From Gammaproteobacteria bacterium (GTDB taxonomy: Bacteria; Pseudomonadota; Gammaproteobacteria; Enterobacterales; Psychrobiaceae), in the NCBI GenBank assembly GCA_013214945.1, contig JABSRT010000005.1:62001-126000 (forward strand): a stretch of DNA of 64,000 bases, written 5' to 3'. The translations under genes and the position numbers were made by a program. Positions 44,889 to 53,891 of the stretch are shown in pieces. The notes beneath the pieces are model-generated. The model saw only the letters and a list, made by a program, of their open reading frames with translations, did not search any database and had not been told where the DNA came from. The stretch's first letter is position 1. Each line of letters begins with the position of its first letter.

Positions 44889-45555
44889 TTTCTGCTCCTA
44901 ACTGGGCATTTAAACCGTCAATATTACGGCCAAAAATACCTGTCATTGTGTAATTAATAATAATTTCGATAAAACGTTGTTGTGACACCATTGGCGCTTC
45001 GCTAAAACAATGAAATTGCTTGCTATGAAGCATTTCTAGCGCACCGGTATAAGTTGCGTGCGCACCAATTAATAGCTCATCCATTGGCGCGTCAGGTAAT
45101 TCGTTATTCGCGAAACCTTTTTCAAAAATACCACTTAAAACAGCCATGTACTCATTTTCAATCGCTAAACATTGCTGCTTACTCTCTTCTGGCAAGCGCT
45201 CAAAAAAACTGGCCTGATGATAACGACGGCTAATTTCACTGATTAATGGCTGATCAATGTGCGCGTTAAAACAAATTTCAAACATCTGACGCATTTGGCC
45301 CTGACACGACTGGCTCTGGTCTAATTGTTGAATTGTCTTTAAGGTGTTTTCAGAAAAATCATTGGCTAAGCGAACTAAAATAGCTTCTTTACTGACAAAG
45401 TGTTTATAGATAGTTCCCTTACCAATATCAGTCGTTTTGGCAATGTCGGCAACGGTTACGTTGTCTAAGCCGTACTCACTAAACAGCTCAGTGGCTGTGG
45501 TTAATATCTCTTGCTCTCGCAGCTTAAACTCGCGATTTTTTCTTGATTCACCCAT
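44881..45555 (-). CDS. TetR/AcrR-family repressor of the RND pump
   Basis: A 224-residue TetR-type regulator. The helix-turn-helix (about residues 12-58) shows ATELFSEYGLDNVTVADIAK and then IGKGTIYKHFVSKEAIL. The remaining helices form the ligand pocket, rich in His and aromatic residues. It is the first gene of the operon with the adaptor and RND permease (8-bp overlap), so it should repress its own operon and be released by pump substrates. A palindromic site lies about 66 bp upstream. Confidence 0.88.
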   Translation of the reverse strand: MGESRKNREFKLREQEILTTATELFSEYGLDNVTVADIAKTTDIGKGTIYKHFVSKEAILVRLANDFSENTLKTIQQLDQSQSCQGQMRQMFEICFNAHIDQPLISEISRRYHQASFFERLPEESKQQCLAIENEYMAVLSGIFEKGFANNELPDAPMDELLIGAHATYTGALEMLHSKQFHCFSEAPMVSQQRFIEIIINYTMTGIFGRNIDGLNAQLGAENE

Positions 45556-45620
45556 AGCACGTTCTCTCTAAACTAATAAACCACTACTAACACATTGACT
45601 TAATCAAATATCGATACTAA

Positions 45621-45645
45621 CAGTCATTTTATGACTGACGGTCAC
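45621..45645. promoter_or_regulatory. Candidate operator of the TetR/RND operon
   Basis: CAGTCAT and ATGACTG (45621-45627 and 45631-45637) form a 17-bp palindrome. A further TGAC/GTCA pair overlaps it on the right (TGACTGACGGTCA). The site is upstream of the TetR gene, where autorepression is expected. Confidence 0.5.
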
Positions 45646-45760
45646 GCAATGGGGCTTATCATACTTAAACGCACTAGGCAGTGCAATTAATGAACGAGAC
45701 ATATCGCTAGCTAACTTAAAAAAGTGCGATCGAGCTAACCTTAACTGCCAATAACAAAAG

Positions 45761-46366
45761 TTACGGGGTTATTATTCTCAAGCTCTCAACAAAAATTAAT
45801 TCACAAGCGCCCGCGCCGGTATCATTGCGAGTTTGCGAGCTTTGCCAGCGCCAACCATCGGTTAATGACGTCGCGTTAACTAAACTGCCAGACAAGCTAA
45901 TGATGTCACCGGGTCTGACCCGTGCAATGGCTTTTTTGATCAAATCGTTGGCCGGAATAAGGTGCATGTTGGCGCTATTTCTTTCTATTTCACGGCGCGG
46001 GATCGGAAATGATTTAACCCGCCAGTAATAAAATCGGCTCGATTGTGAAATTTGGATTTTTTCGAGCACTGCCTCATCAGACATCTTGCCCCAACCCAAG
46101 GCCAAATCGGTTGGCGAAAGTTCGGCGCCTCGATCGGCTGAGTAATTTTTTTTAGCCAAGACCTTGGCTTTAAGACTAAATGAGGCCACTGGTTTAATCG
46201 CGTAATTATCAATACGATAACTACTAGGTGAATCGATATCTTGCTGCAGTGGCATCTCGCGAACCATTATCCCTGGCCCCAGCGATACCGGCCCCGCATG
46301 GTTGTAATATTTCCAGCTAACGCCAGCAACCGAGAGCAGACAAAATATAAACAATAGATTTTTGAT
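45761..46366 (-). CDS. Exported or membrane-anchored protein of unknown function with a probable ATC start
   Basis: About 200 residues with a hydrophobic N-terminus (NLLFIFCLLSVAGVSWKYY), suited to a signal anchor facing the periplasm. The rest is hydrophilic, with FSLKAKVLAKKNYSADRGAE, DLALGWGKMSD and PGDIISLSGSLVNAT. The lines recall a family of uncharacterised marine gammaproteobacterial proteins; I know no function. The first standard start in frame is TTG at 46354, but it lacks a well-placed ribosome-binding site and cuts the expected start. GAGGTAA lies 5 bp before ATC at 46366, which would give M-K-N-L-L-F. The ATC start is inferred. The gene is alone on its strand. Confidence 0.6.
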   Translation of the reverse strand: MKNLLFIFCLLSVAGVSWKYYNHAGPVSLGPGIMVREMPLQQDIDSPSSYRIDNYAIKPVASFSLKAKVLAKKNYSADRGAELSPTDLALGWGKMSDEAVLEKIQISQSSRFYYWRVKSFPIPRREIERNSANMHLIPANDLIKKAIARVRPGDIISLSGSLVNATSLTDGWRWQSSQTRNDTGAGACELIFVESLRIITP

Positions 46367-46605
46367 GATTACCTCGAATTTACAGCGCTGCTTTAACAGC
46401 CCCGTCGGCCCTTACTTATATGCAGCGACAATCAAGATAGAGCTGGCATCAACATAAAGCAACCAGCATGGTTAAAAATGGCGGTAATTACCGTTTAATT
46501 TATTGTTCTAAAATAGATAAAAAGGTAAATTAACTATTGCGATAAATAATAAAAAAAACAAGTTTTATAACCATATAAAAAATGGTGCCACAGGAATAGA
46601 ATTAA

Positions 46606-47652
46606 ATGCAACAGCTTCAACACAAACGTAATTTTAGCAACCTGATGCGTGATACCAACAGTGCCTTCCTGCCTGTTCATAGCTCAAACAAGCTAGTAAC
46701 TCGGATTGGCTTTGTGTTATTAGAAAATTTTTCAATGATGGCATTCACTGCAGCTGTCGATGCAGTGGTCACCGCTAATTTAGTGCAAACATCACCCTTA
46801 TTTAGCTTTTCGACTTACGGACTCGACTCGTTAACCGTAACCAGCGATTTGGGCATCGATATTTCAGCCAACGGCGTATTGAGTCAGATCAAACTTAAAA
46901 ATGTAGTTGAGCTGGACATTTTAATTGTCTGCGGTGGTTTTCGGTGCTCGCTAGCAGAACATAAACCGCTCACAGCCATGTTAAAAACAGCAACCAAAAG
47001 CAATGTGATGATCGGAGGCATGTGGAACGGCGCAATTTCATTGGCTTACGCGGATCTGCTCAATGATACCTGCTGCGCCTTACATCCTGATAATCACGCT
47101 TTTATGAAAGAGCAATTTAATAAGATCAAGGTGTCTGAAAACGCTATCGAAATAGCAGATAAGCGCATGACGTGCGCTGGCCCGGTCAGTGCGCAAGAAA
47201 TGATGTTTAAGTTAATTGAACAGCTCCAAGGAAAAAGCACCGTGCGGGCGATCCGCGAAATATTAAGTTGTGATCGGGTAGCAGAAATGGGCGAACATAA
47301 ATTAACAACGATTAATGACAAACCGCTATTACCCGATGCGCTGCATGAATTAATTCAGTTAATGAAATCAAACATTGAAGAACCGATCAATATTAAAGAA
47401 TTGTCCGATTACGTCGGCCTGTCCCGGCGCCACCTCGAACGATTATTCCAGGAGCATTTGCAAACATCCCCCGCCCGATATTATCTTGAACTGCGTATCA
47501 CCGAAGCGCGTCGCTTGCTATTGCAAAGCAACGCTTCCATTACCAATATCGCGCTAGCGTGTGGTTTTGTCACCACTACGCACTTTAGCCGCTGCTTTAA
47601 AGACTTCTTTGGCATTAGCCCTAAGATAGCGCGATCAAAGCACTTTGGCTGA
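46606..47652 (+). CDS. GlxA-family AraC-type regulator (GbdR/CdhR-like)
   Basis: A 348-residue regulator with an N-terminal DJ-1/PfpI-like ligand domain (about residues 30-200) and a C-terminal AraC helix-turn-helix domain (about 245-345). In the first domain FVLLENFSMMAFTAAVDAV and LIVCGGFRCSL are characteristic; the second has LSDYVGLSRRHLERLFQEHL and ITNIALACGFVTTTHFSRCF. Relatives GbdR and CdhR control glycine betaine and carnitine catabolism in Pseudomonas, and this gene sits close to a ProVWX importer, an MmgE/PrpD gene and a Rieske demethylase. Control of that region is therefore a reasonable inference. An AGGAAT ribosome-binding site supports the start. Confidence 0.85.
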   Translation: MQQLQHKRNFSNLMRDTNSAFLPVHSSNKLVTRIGFVLLENFSMMAFTAAVDAVVTANLVQTSPLFSFSTYGLDSLTVTSDLGIDISANGVLSQIKLKNVVELDILIVCGGFRCSLAEHKPLTAMLKTATKSNVMIGGMWNGAISLAYADLLNDTCCALHPDNHAFMKEQFNKIKVSENAIEIADKRMTCAGPVSAQEMMFKLIEQLQGKSTVRAIREILSCDRVAEMGEHKLTTINDKPLLPDALHELIQLMKSNIEEPINIKELSDYVGLSRRHLERLFQEHLQTSPARYYLELRITEARRLLLQSNASITNIALACGFVTTTHFSRCFKDFFGISPKIARSKHFG

Positions 47653-47693
47653 GGTCGCTGCATTTATTTGTCTAGTACGACAAAAGCTATAAA

Positions 47694-48155
47694 TCAACCG
47701 CCCCCGAGTGATTTATTTGCTTGTTCAATCGTTATTTTTCCAAATAAAGCATCAAGTAATATGGCTAACCTTTGCTCCGCATCACCAAACTTACCGAACC
47801 CGCCATATTGTAATGCGTCGAAATTTAGCTGGCCAAGTGTCTCGCCTTTGGCTTTAACATTCATGTGTACGTTTTTCATGTATGTCGCTAAATCCCAGCC
47901 CCACCAAGCCCTATAAGACAAAATATAATCATTTGGTTTGACGTCCTCCAATGAAGATACAACTTGTGAGCTGTATCCATTATCACTAAACCATTTTTCT
48001 AACACAGGTAACACACTTGCTCTTGTTGGTTCGTCTTTCAAAATAATGACTTTAGAATTATCGCTGACATTTATTTGCTGTAATTGAGTTATACCTTTAT
48101 TCGAGGCGCAACCGGTGAGCACAGCAAGTAGTATTGGAATTATTATTAATTTCAT
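47694..48155 (-). CDS. Small lipoprotein, Sbal_3080-like
   Basis: A 153-residue probable lipoprotein. The N-terminus MKLIIIPILLAVLTGCASN has a lipobox (L-T-G-C) with Cys at residue 16. Asn/Ser follow, so it is likely sorted to the outer membrane. The middle part DYILSYRAWWGWDLATYMKN is the most distinctive feature and recalls the Sbal_3080 lipoprotein family of Shewanella. Function is unknown. AAGGA lies at good spacing before the chosen ATG; a longer reading starts 36 bp upstream without support. It and the next small gene have lower G+C than the flanking genes. Confidence 0.65.
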   Translation of the reverse strand: MKLIIIPILLAVLTGCASNKGITQLQQINVSDNSKVIILKDEPTRASVLPVLEKWFSDNGYSSQVVSSLEDVKPNDYILSYRAWWGWDLATYMKNVHMNVKAKGETLGQLNFDALQYGGFGKFGDAEQRLAILLDALFGKITIEQANKSLGGG

Positions 48156-48416
48156 TTTAAAGTCCTTTAGGGCAGATGTAATTCTGTACATTTCTGGTAA
48201 TAACTGAGTAATTGTCTAACTAAACTGCAAAATTAATCATCCGCAGCCTAAGTTTTTAATATGCGAAGAGAATAATTGAAATAACTCAATATTTCAATTA
48301 TTTAGTGGCCATGTCCTTTGTGATTTTTAAGACGCTACTGATCGGCTACAGGGTGATTTAAGGCTGGGTTATTCTCTATTCGCCTTCAATTCAGGCGATT
48401 CTATAACTTTTCTATA

Positions 48417-48722
48417 TTATGAGTTTACATCCTGGCAATTCCAGCATATTTCAAAAGAAGGATCATTGGGCTCACAACAGTTATTACAGATCCAATCAAC
48501 AGTGCCTTGGCTGCTCTGCGATGACTTCACTATGGCTAGCGCACGCTCAAAGTCATTATCGTTAACCACCCAAACTTCCGGCCAAGAATCGAAAGCCGAT
48601 ATTTCTCCTAGCGCTCCCTGGGCGAACTCATTTTTGATAAATGTACTGATTTGCTGCGCCTCAATGAGGTTTTTTACATTGCTCACAAGAAAGATATTTT
48701 CGTTGCTATAAACCATTTTCAT
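48417..48722 (-). CDS. DUF2007-like protein with a C-terminal zinc ribbon
   Basis: A 101-residue cytoplasmic protein. The N-terminal 70 residues look like the DUF2007 (putative signal-transducing) domain: VKNLIEAQQISTFIKNEF, then AFDSWPEVWVVNDNDFERAL. The tail is a compact zinc ribbon with two Cys-x2-Cys pairs (CNNC and CWNC, 12 residues apart). Such proteins may sense or present a ligand; no role is proven. Either of two starts (48722 or 48716) could be used. No operon partner is obvious. Confidence 0.7.
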   Translation of the reverse strand: MKMVYSNENIFLVSNVKNLIEAQQISTFIKNEFAQGALGEISAFDSWPEVWVVNDNDFERALAIVKSSQSSQGTVDWICNNCCEPNDPSFEICWNCQDVNS

Positions 48723-48827
48723 GACTCAATACTCGTAACGCCCACACATGAGACCACTGTAAAGTAGTGAGGAGCAAAATGTAAGTAGATGATGCCCCCC
48801 CCGAGCAAGCCCGTGTTTCGTTAGATT

Positions 48828-50162
48828 TTACGGCCGCATTATTAGATCGAACAGCGATTGGCAGTGCTGTGATTGTGGTAAGTTATCAACCGCTTGGCAA
48901 ATTTCAGCACGACGATTGGTGCCTAACTTTATCCCTGAAATTAAATCGAACTTTGCTCGGTGTTCTGCGTGCGTCATCGCTGTTTGTGGATCGCCCTTGG
49001 CTTGAGTCGTCTCGCTAGCCAGCACTGTGCCGTCGTGCAACTCAATCATAACTCGCGACAAAATCTCTTCGGGAAAACGGGCCGACAAGTCAGCCGCTTC
49101 AGCAATTTCTATGCATTGGCTTAATCCTAAAATATCCACGGCGTGAATGGAGTCTCCGGTCACTTCGTTTGGTCCCACTTGACCTCGACAAATTAACGCG
49201 GCCAGTGGAAAGGCTAAACCGTATTGCGCTTCGTCGGCATTAGCAGGAAAATGTCCCTGTAAACGCATTGATTCGTGAAAGGTTTCAACTTTTATCTTAC
49301 TAATATCTCGCGCGTTAATATTGGGATTATCGGTCATTAAACGGGTCACTGCTGTTAGCGCTGGCTGAGCCCAACGACAAACAGGCCAAGGTTTATAATA
49401 TTGAGCATCTATCTCCCAGCGCTGTCCCAAGTCTTGCCAACAATGCGCTACATTTTCAAATTCAACAGTTGCAGCAGGTGATCCGGTAATGCCATGACGC
49501 GCCATCAATAATGCATTAACACCAGCGTAAGCACCGGCACCGTGAGCGTCGCGCAGCATGGTCGGAAAATCAACTAGCCGCATCATCGGGCAACGCGGAC
49601 CAAAATATTCGGCAATACCCAGTGCTGCTAAAAATTCATTTTCGCTAAATTTAAGCAATCTAGCGCCAGCGCATACCACTCCCAAACCAGAGAACGCCCC
49701 CGAGGCGTGATATTCGCTCGCTGTCCCCATTAATGCAATGCCTGCACGTAAGCTCGTTTCATACGCAATCGTCACGGCGGTCAAAAAATCTTGCCCGCTA
49801 ATGTCATGCCCCTGCTCAAAATAAGCGTCGGTGAGCGCCAGCAAGGCCGGGATCACCGTTGCACCAGCGTGCCCCTTCGAGGTGAAATGCCCTTCGTGCG
49901 CATCTAACGAGTCGGCACTAAAGCCACCAGCCCATGCAGCGCCCAATGGATGAACCTTACGGTCATCAAATAATAATCGACTGCTAAGGTTGCCCGCGGG
50001 GTAGTGCTCACAGGCATAGTTTTTAATATTAATACTGGTTTGATTATCACTTGCTCCTGCGGCTATACCGACAATATCTAACAGCGACGTTTCAATGAGT
50101 AACCGAGTTTTTTCAGGTACGTCCTGATAATTAAGCGTATTAATAAATTGATAAAGAGACAT
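48828..50162 (-). CDS. MmgE/PrpD-family enzyme linked to a betaine importer
   Basis: A 444-residue protein of the MmgE/PrpD family, which includes 2-methylcitrate dehydratase, cis-aconitate decarboxylase and iminodisuccinate epimerase. Family marks are SADSLDAHEGHFTSKGHAGA near residue 90, with the His/Asp region, and DAHGAGAYAGVNALLMARHG near 205, where the usual catalytic Lys/His segment lies. It is not accompanied by prpB or prpC, so propionate metabolism is unlikely. It is downstream of proVWX on the same strand, separated by an intrinsic terminator that may give partial read-through. A dehydratase, epimerase or decarboxylase role on a betaine-derived acid is inferred. ATG at 50162 is preferred over a TTG 18 bp upstream. 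Confidence 0.8.
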   Translation of the reverse strand: MSLYQFINTLNYQDVPEKTRLLIETSLLDIVGIAAGASDNQTSINIKNYACEHYPAGNLSSRLLFDDRKVHPLGAAWAGGFSADSLDAHEGHFTSKGHAGATVIPALLALTDAYFEQGHDISGQDFLTAVTIAYETSLRAGIALMGTASEYHASGAFSGLGVVCAGARLLKFSENEFLAALGIAEYFGPRCPMMRLVDFPTMLRDAHGAGAYAGVNALLMARHGITGSPAATVEFENVAHCWQDLGQRWEIDAQYYKPWPVCRWAQPALTAVTRLMTDNPNINARDISKIKVETFHESMRLQGHFPANADEAQYGLAFPLAALICRGQVGPNEVTGDSIHAVDILGLSQCIEIAEAADLSARFPEEILSRVMIELHDGTVLASETTQAKGDPQTAMTHAEHRAKFDLISGIKLGTNRRAEICQAVDNLPQSQHCQSLFDLIMRP

Positions 50163-50180
50163 AAAAAATACCAACCCCAA

Positions 50181-50220
50181 AAAAGAAAACGATCAGTCCA
50201 TTGGTTAATGGAGCTGATCG
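50181..50220 (-). terminator. Terminator between proX and the MmgE/PrpD gene
   Basis: On the reverse strand, CGATCAG-CTCCATT pairs with AATGGA-CTGATCG around a short loop, and TTTTCTTTTTT follows at once. It lies 32 bp after proX and ends 19 bp before the PrpD-type start, so that gene depends on read-through or its own promoter. Confidence 0.8.
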
Positions 50221-50251
50221 CTAAAAGTCATAATAATTTTGTAAAATTAAA

Positions 50252-51280
50252 TTAGTTAACCATTCTTGCTTGCTCTAACCAAGTATCAAATTGAGCTCGA
50301 TTAGCACTGATCCACTGTTGCGCATGGCGTTTAATATCTTTTGCTGACTTTTCTCCGCCCTTCATTTTCAAGTTTTGAGCGCTTTCGTCACTAGACGAAA
50401 TTTTCAACAATGACAAAAACTTAAGTGCGGCCGGATTTTCCTCAGCGAACTCACGATTAAGCACCGCTTTGATATCATCAACCGCAAAACCTAAGTTTTT
50501 ACCTTGGTAACTGGTATTAACGGTATTATCTCCACTTGGCAAATCAGTTCTCTCAACTTCCAACCAAATAACATCTTTATTTTCAACTAAAACGCCAGAA
50601 ATCCATTGTGGAACCCAAGTGAAGTAAAGTATCGGCTGCCCTTCATTATAACGAGCAATGGTATCGGCCATTAATGCGAAATATGAGCCACGGTTGTGAG
50701 TGACCGTTTTCTCGAGATCGTAAGCTTTCAAATGATGATCTATCACTAACTCACAGCCCCAGCCAGGGTTACAACCCGTAAGGTCGGCTTTGCCATCGCC
50801 ATCGGTATCAAATAACTTGGCGATTTCCGGTTTTTTTAAATCACTAAGCGAGGTGATTTTATACTTATCGGCTGTTTTCTTATCTATTAAGTAACCTTGT
50901 AACACTCCAGGAATAATCTTTCCGGCTTTGGTTAAAGTATCGCTACCCCCAGATTTTTTATAAAAAGTATCGTGTAATTTATCCCACAAATGCACGGTAA
51001 AATCTGCGTCACCATAAGACAGCGCCAACAACATCATCGCGTATTCGGTTTCTTTGGGGGTTTGTATTTCGTAACCCAATTCTGTCAGCCCAGCCATGGC
51101 TAACTCTCCACGAAAACGTTCTTCAGCAATCGACGGGAAGATAGGTGTTACCTCCACGCCTTTGCCGGGTAATTGTTCTAGCGCGTAACTAGAGCCAGAC
51201 ATTGCCATCGCAGCTAGAGATAATGCACAACTCAATTTAACGACTTTTTTAGGGAGCTGTTTGAAATATAATTTAATCAT
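50252..51280 (-). CDS. proX: Glycine betaine/proline betaine-binding protein ProX
   Basis: A 342-residue periplasmic binding protein of the E. coli ProX type. Residues 1-33 form a signal peptide (LSCALSLAAMAMSGSSYA). Tryptophans that form the cage for the quaternary amine are visible in DADFTVHLWDKL, in GCNPGWGCELVIDHHLKAY (which also holds the Cys pair for a disulphide), and in YFTWVPQWISG. Such proteins bind glycine betaine and proline betaine tightly. It is the third gene of proV-proW-proX, 11 bp after proW, and a terminator follows it. Confidence 0.92.
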   Translation of the reverse strand: MIKLYFKQLPKKVVKLSCALSLAAMAMSGSSYALEQLPGKGVEVTPIFPSIAEERFRGELAMAGLTELGYEIQTPKETEYAMMLLALSYGDADFTVHLWDKLHDTFYKKSGGSDTLTKAGKIIPGVLQGYLIDKKTADKYKITSLSDLKKPEIAKLFDTDGDGKADLTGCNPGWGCELVIDHHLKAYDLEKTVTHNRGSYFALMADTIARYNEGQPILYFTWVPQWISGVLVENKDVIWLEVERTDLPSGDNTVNTSYQGKNLGFAVDDIKAVLNREFAEENPAALKFLSLLKISSSDESAQNLKMKGGEKSAKDIKRHAQQWISANRAQFDTWLEQARMVN

Positions 51281-51291
51281 CAGTAATTCCT

Positions 51292-52257
51292 CTATTTTTT
51301 TTGTGTTAACAGTTCTTGGTTATTTTTTATTTTTGCACGGCGAAATAGACCAACGACTACACCGACCGGGCCTGATTCGTACCAATGACCACTGCGGCTT
51401 TTAGTACTATTTTCTCCCATTGCCTGAGTTAATCGGTCAAGGAAAATAGCGAGAAGTACCAGCCCTAAGCCACCGACAGTCGCCAAGCCCATGTCGAGCC
51501 TGCCAATACCGCGTAATACCATTTGTCCTAATCCACCCACCGCAATCATCGAAGCGATAACGACCATCGAAAGTGACAACATCAGGGTTTGGTTAACCCC
51601 AGCCATAATCGTTGGAGTAGCCAGTGGTAGCTGCACTTTGAAAAGCATTTGTTTTGGGGTGCAACCAAAGGCACGCGCTGCTTCAATTTTGTCTGCTGGA
51701 ACTTGGCGAATACCTAAATTGGTTAAGCGTACCAAGGGTGGCAGTGCGAAAATAATGGTCACCAAGATCCCCGGCACATTGCCGATGCCAAATAACATCA
51801 CCACCGGAACTAAGTAAACAAAAGCAGGTAAGGTCTGCATTGCATCGAGTATCGGGCGAATGATCCGCTCAGCAGTATCGTTACGCGCCGACAATATTCC
51901 CATCGGAATACCAAAAACCAGACAGAAAAATAGTGCTGTTAGTACCAATGCTAATGTGGTCATCGCCTCTGGCCACACACCAATAAGACCTATCGAAGAC
52001 AACACAATGGCGCAAAATATTGCCATTCTTTTACCGGCGACTTGCCAACCGAATAGACTCGACATAATGATCGATATGGTCGGTGGAATTGCATGTAAAC
52101 AGTAATCAATAAAGTCTAACACTTGGTCTATCGGCCAACGAATGGCACGAAAAAAACCGCGAAAGTTCTGCACGAGGTAAGAGAGTGCATCTTCGACCCA
52201 TGCTCCCAGTGGAATATTAATAAACTGGAAGGGATCTAATATAGAGAATTCTGACAT
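51292..52257 (-). CDS. proW: Betaine ABC permease ProW
   Basis: A 321-residue inner-membrane permease with about seven membrane segments. The N-terminal region with FINIPLGAWVEDALSYLVQN matches ProW, and the EAA-type loop reads PADKIEAARAFGCTPKQMLF. The start at 52257 (MSEFSILDPF) has AGGGCAG upstream; a longer reading overlaps proV and is less likely. It starts 29 bp after proV and is followed by proX after 11 bp, giving a complete ProU-like importer. Two copies form the channel for betaine entry. Confidence 0.92.
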   Translation of the reverse strand: MSEFSILDPFQFINIPLGAWVEDALSYLVQNFRGFFRAIRWPIDQVLDFIDYCLHAIPPTISIIMSSLFGWQVAGKRMAIFCAIVLSSIGLIGVWPEAMTTLALVLTALFFCLVFGIPMGILSARNDTAERIIRPILDAMQTLPAFVYLVPVVMLFGIGNVPGILVTIIFALPPLVRLTNLGIRQVPADKIEAARAFGCTPKQMLFKVQLPLATPTIMAGVNQTLMLSLSMVVIASMIAVGGLGQMVLRGIGRLDMGLATVGGLGLVLLAIFLDRLTQAMGENSTKSRSGHWYESGPVGVVVGLFRRAKIKNNQELLTQKK

Positions 52258-52285
52258 TTTTCTGCCCTGTATTGTTGGTGTAAGC

Positions 52286-53458
52286 TCAGTGTTGACCGAG
52301 AGTTTGTAATAAAATGTCTTTGGAGATAACCCCAAAGAAACAACCGTCTGCATTAACAACTGGTACCGGATACGGACTGTCTGCCACGCTTTTGATTAGC
52401 TCTTTTAATGGCATATCAACGTTGATTTGACAGTGTGATTTACTCAGCCCATTGGTGGCTTTTCCTGTGTCGTCTAGTTCAATATCTTGCACCGCCACCA
52501 CATGCTTTAGCTGCTGCTGACCATTAGTCAGATAGACAAATCCTTGATTCGAAGTAACGTCAATGGTTAACGGTTTATCGACATTTTGAGTAACGACGCT
52601 ATCACGGCAGGCAATGTCCCCGGCTTTGAGAATTTTGGTCACATCAACACCTTTAAAAAAGGTTTCAACATAGTCATCAGCAGGGTTTTGCATCAACTCT
52701 TGCGGTGTGCCCACTTGAACAACCCGGCCACCTTCCATAATCGCAATTCGGTCGCCAATGCGGATAGCTTCATCGAGATCGTGAGAAATGAAGATAATGG
52801 TGCGTTGTTGCTCTTTTTGCAGTCGAATTAATTCGCCTTGCATTTCGTGCCTAATCAATGGATCTAACGCGGAAAATGCTTCATCCATTAACAAAATTGT
52901 TGGATCGTTGGTCAACGCCCGTGCTAAACCAACTCGCTGTTGCATACCGCCCGACAGCTGATGTGGATAGCTGTCGCTGTACCCGCTAAGACCAACCTGA
53001 TCCAGCGCCGCTTGAGCACGTCTATTGGCCTCTTTTTTCTCAACACCTGAAATATCTAAACCAAAAGCGGCGTTGTCGATCACCGACATGTGTGGCATCA
53101 AAGCGAAAGACTGAAACACCATGCTCATTTCTTTGCGCCTAATCTGCAGTAGTTCTTGATCGTTGAGGTTAGTAATATCGATGCCGTTTAGGGTAATGCT
53201 ACCGGCGGTTGGCTCGATTAATCGGTTAAGCAGGCGCACCATAGTCGACTTCCCTGAGCCTGATAGCCCCATAATCACAAATATCTCACCGCGATTGACG
53301 CTAAAGCTGGCGTCTAACACCCCAACGGTCTGACCGGTCTGAGCAAATATTTGATCTTTAGTCGCTCCCTCACTTAACATCTTCATGGCTTTTTCGGGTT
53401 GCTTACCGAATACCTTGTAGATATTTTTAATCGACAGAATCTCTTGATTTTGCGCCAT
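52286..53458 (-). CDS. proV: Betaine ABC ATPase ProV
   Basis: A 390-residue ATPase of the ProV/OpuAA type. It opens with SIKNIYKVFGKQPEKAMKML and a Lys/Glu-rich insert typical of ProV. It has Walker A GLSGSGKSTMV, signature LSGGMQQRVGLAR and Walker B ILLMDEAFSALDP. The C-terminal 110 residues are CBS-like (LTIDVTSNQGFVYLTN and PVPVVNADGCFFGVISKD) and in relatives sense ionic strength. The start at 53458 has a GAGGG ribosome-binding site; the reading 51 bp longer lacks one. It is the first gene of proVWX. Osmotic control, substrate control by the GlxA-type regulator, or both, are possible. Confidence 0.92.
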   Translation of the reverse strand: MAQNQEILSIKNIYKVFGKQPEKAMKMLSEGATKDQIFAQTGQTVGVLDASFSVNRGEIFVIMGLSGSGKSTMVRLLNRLIEPTAGSITLNGIDITNLNDQELLQIRRKEMSMVFQSFALMPHMSVIDNAAFGLDISGVEKKEANRRAQAALDQVGLSGYSDSYPHQLSGGMQQRVGLARALTNDPTILLMDEAFSALDPLIRHEMQGELIRLQKEQQRTIIFISHDLDEAIRIGDRIAIMEGGRVVQVGTPQELMQNPADDYVETFFKGVDVTKILKAGDIACRDSVVTQNVDKPLTIDVTSNQGFVYLTNGQQQLKHVVAVQDIELDDTGKATNGLSKSHCQINVDMPLKELIKSVADSPYPVPVVNADGCFFGVISKDILLQTLGQH

Positions 53459-53891
53459 ACCAGCCCTCATTTTTATTCGTTTATTATATTTATGACTACA
53501 CAGCAGCAATGCGCTGGCGGATAACTATTGAGCTATTAAACTAGCGGTTTAAAAAATAACTGTCCAACGACATAACTAAGGTAAAAAGCATAACCTTAGG
53601 TTATCAATAGTAAAAAACACCACCACAATGAAAACTCAAGCCCATGAAACTAAACGAAAATATTAGCGAAAAATATAATGCCTATTAAAAATAGTATGAT
53701 AGATAAGATTATTAGCGGAAAAATAACAGTGGGGTAGCGCGTACTTGAACGTGACTAAAGAAGTAATAACAGGGGCAATAGCAGCGGCTCTATTAGTTAA
53801 AGTTCAGCCTTAGCTGATAAATAATAGACGACAGCACACCTTATCAATGACAGTAATGTCATCAATAAAGTGCGCTAATTATACTAATATT
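53459..53891. other. Intergenic region upstream of proV
   Basis: 433 bp of AT-rich DNA between proV and the end of the EamA gene, both on the reverse strand. It must hold the proVWX promoter. A small stem ATGACA/TGTCAT (53847-53862) lies near the end of the EamA gene without a T run. Short ORFs inside have no coding character. Confidence 0.5.

Noticed and set aside
48828-50162. Assignment of the MmgE/PrpD gene as 2-methylcitrate dehydratase PrpD
   Set aside because: No prpB, prpC or acnD is nearby and the gene is tied to a betaine importer, so a propionate role is not supported.
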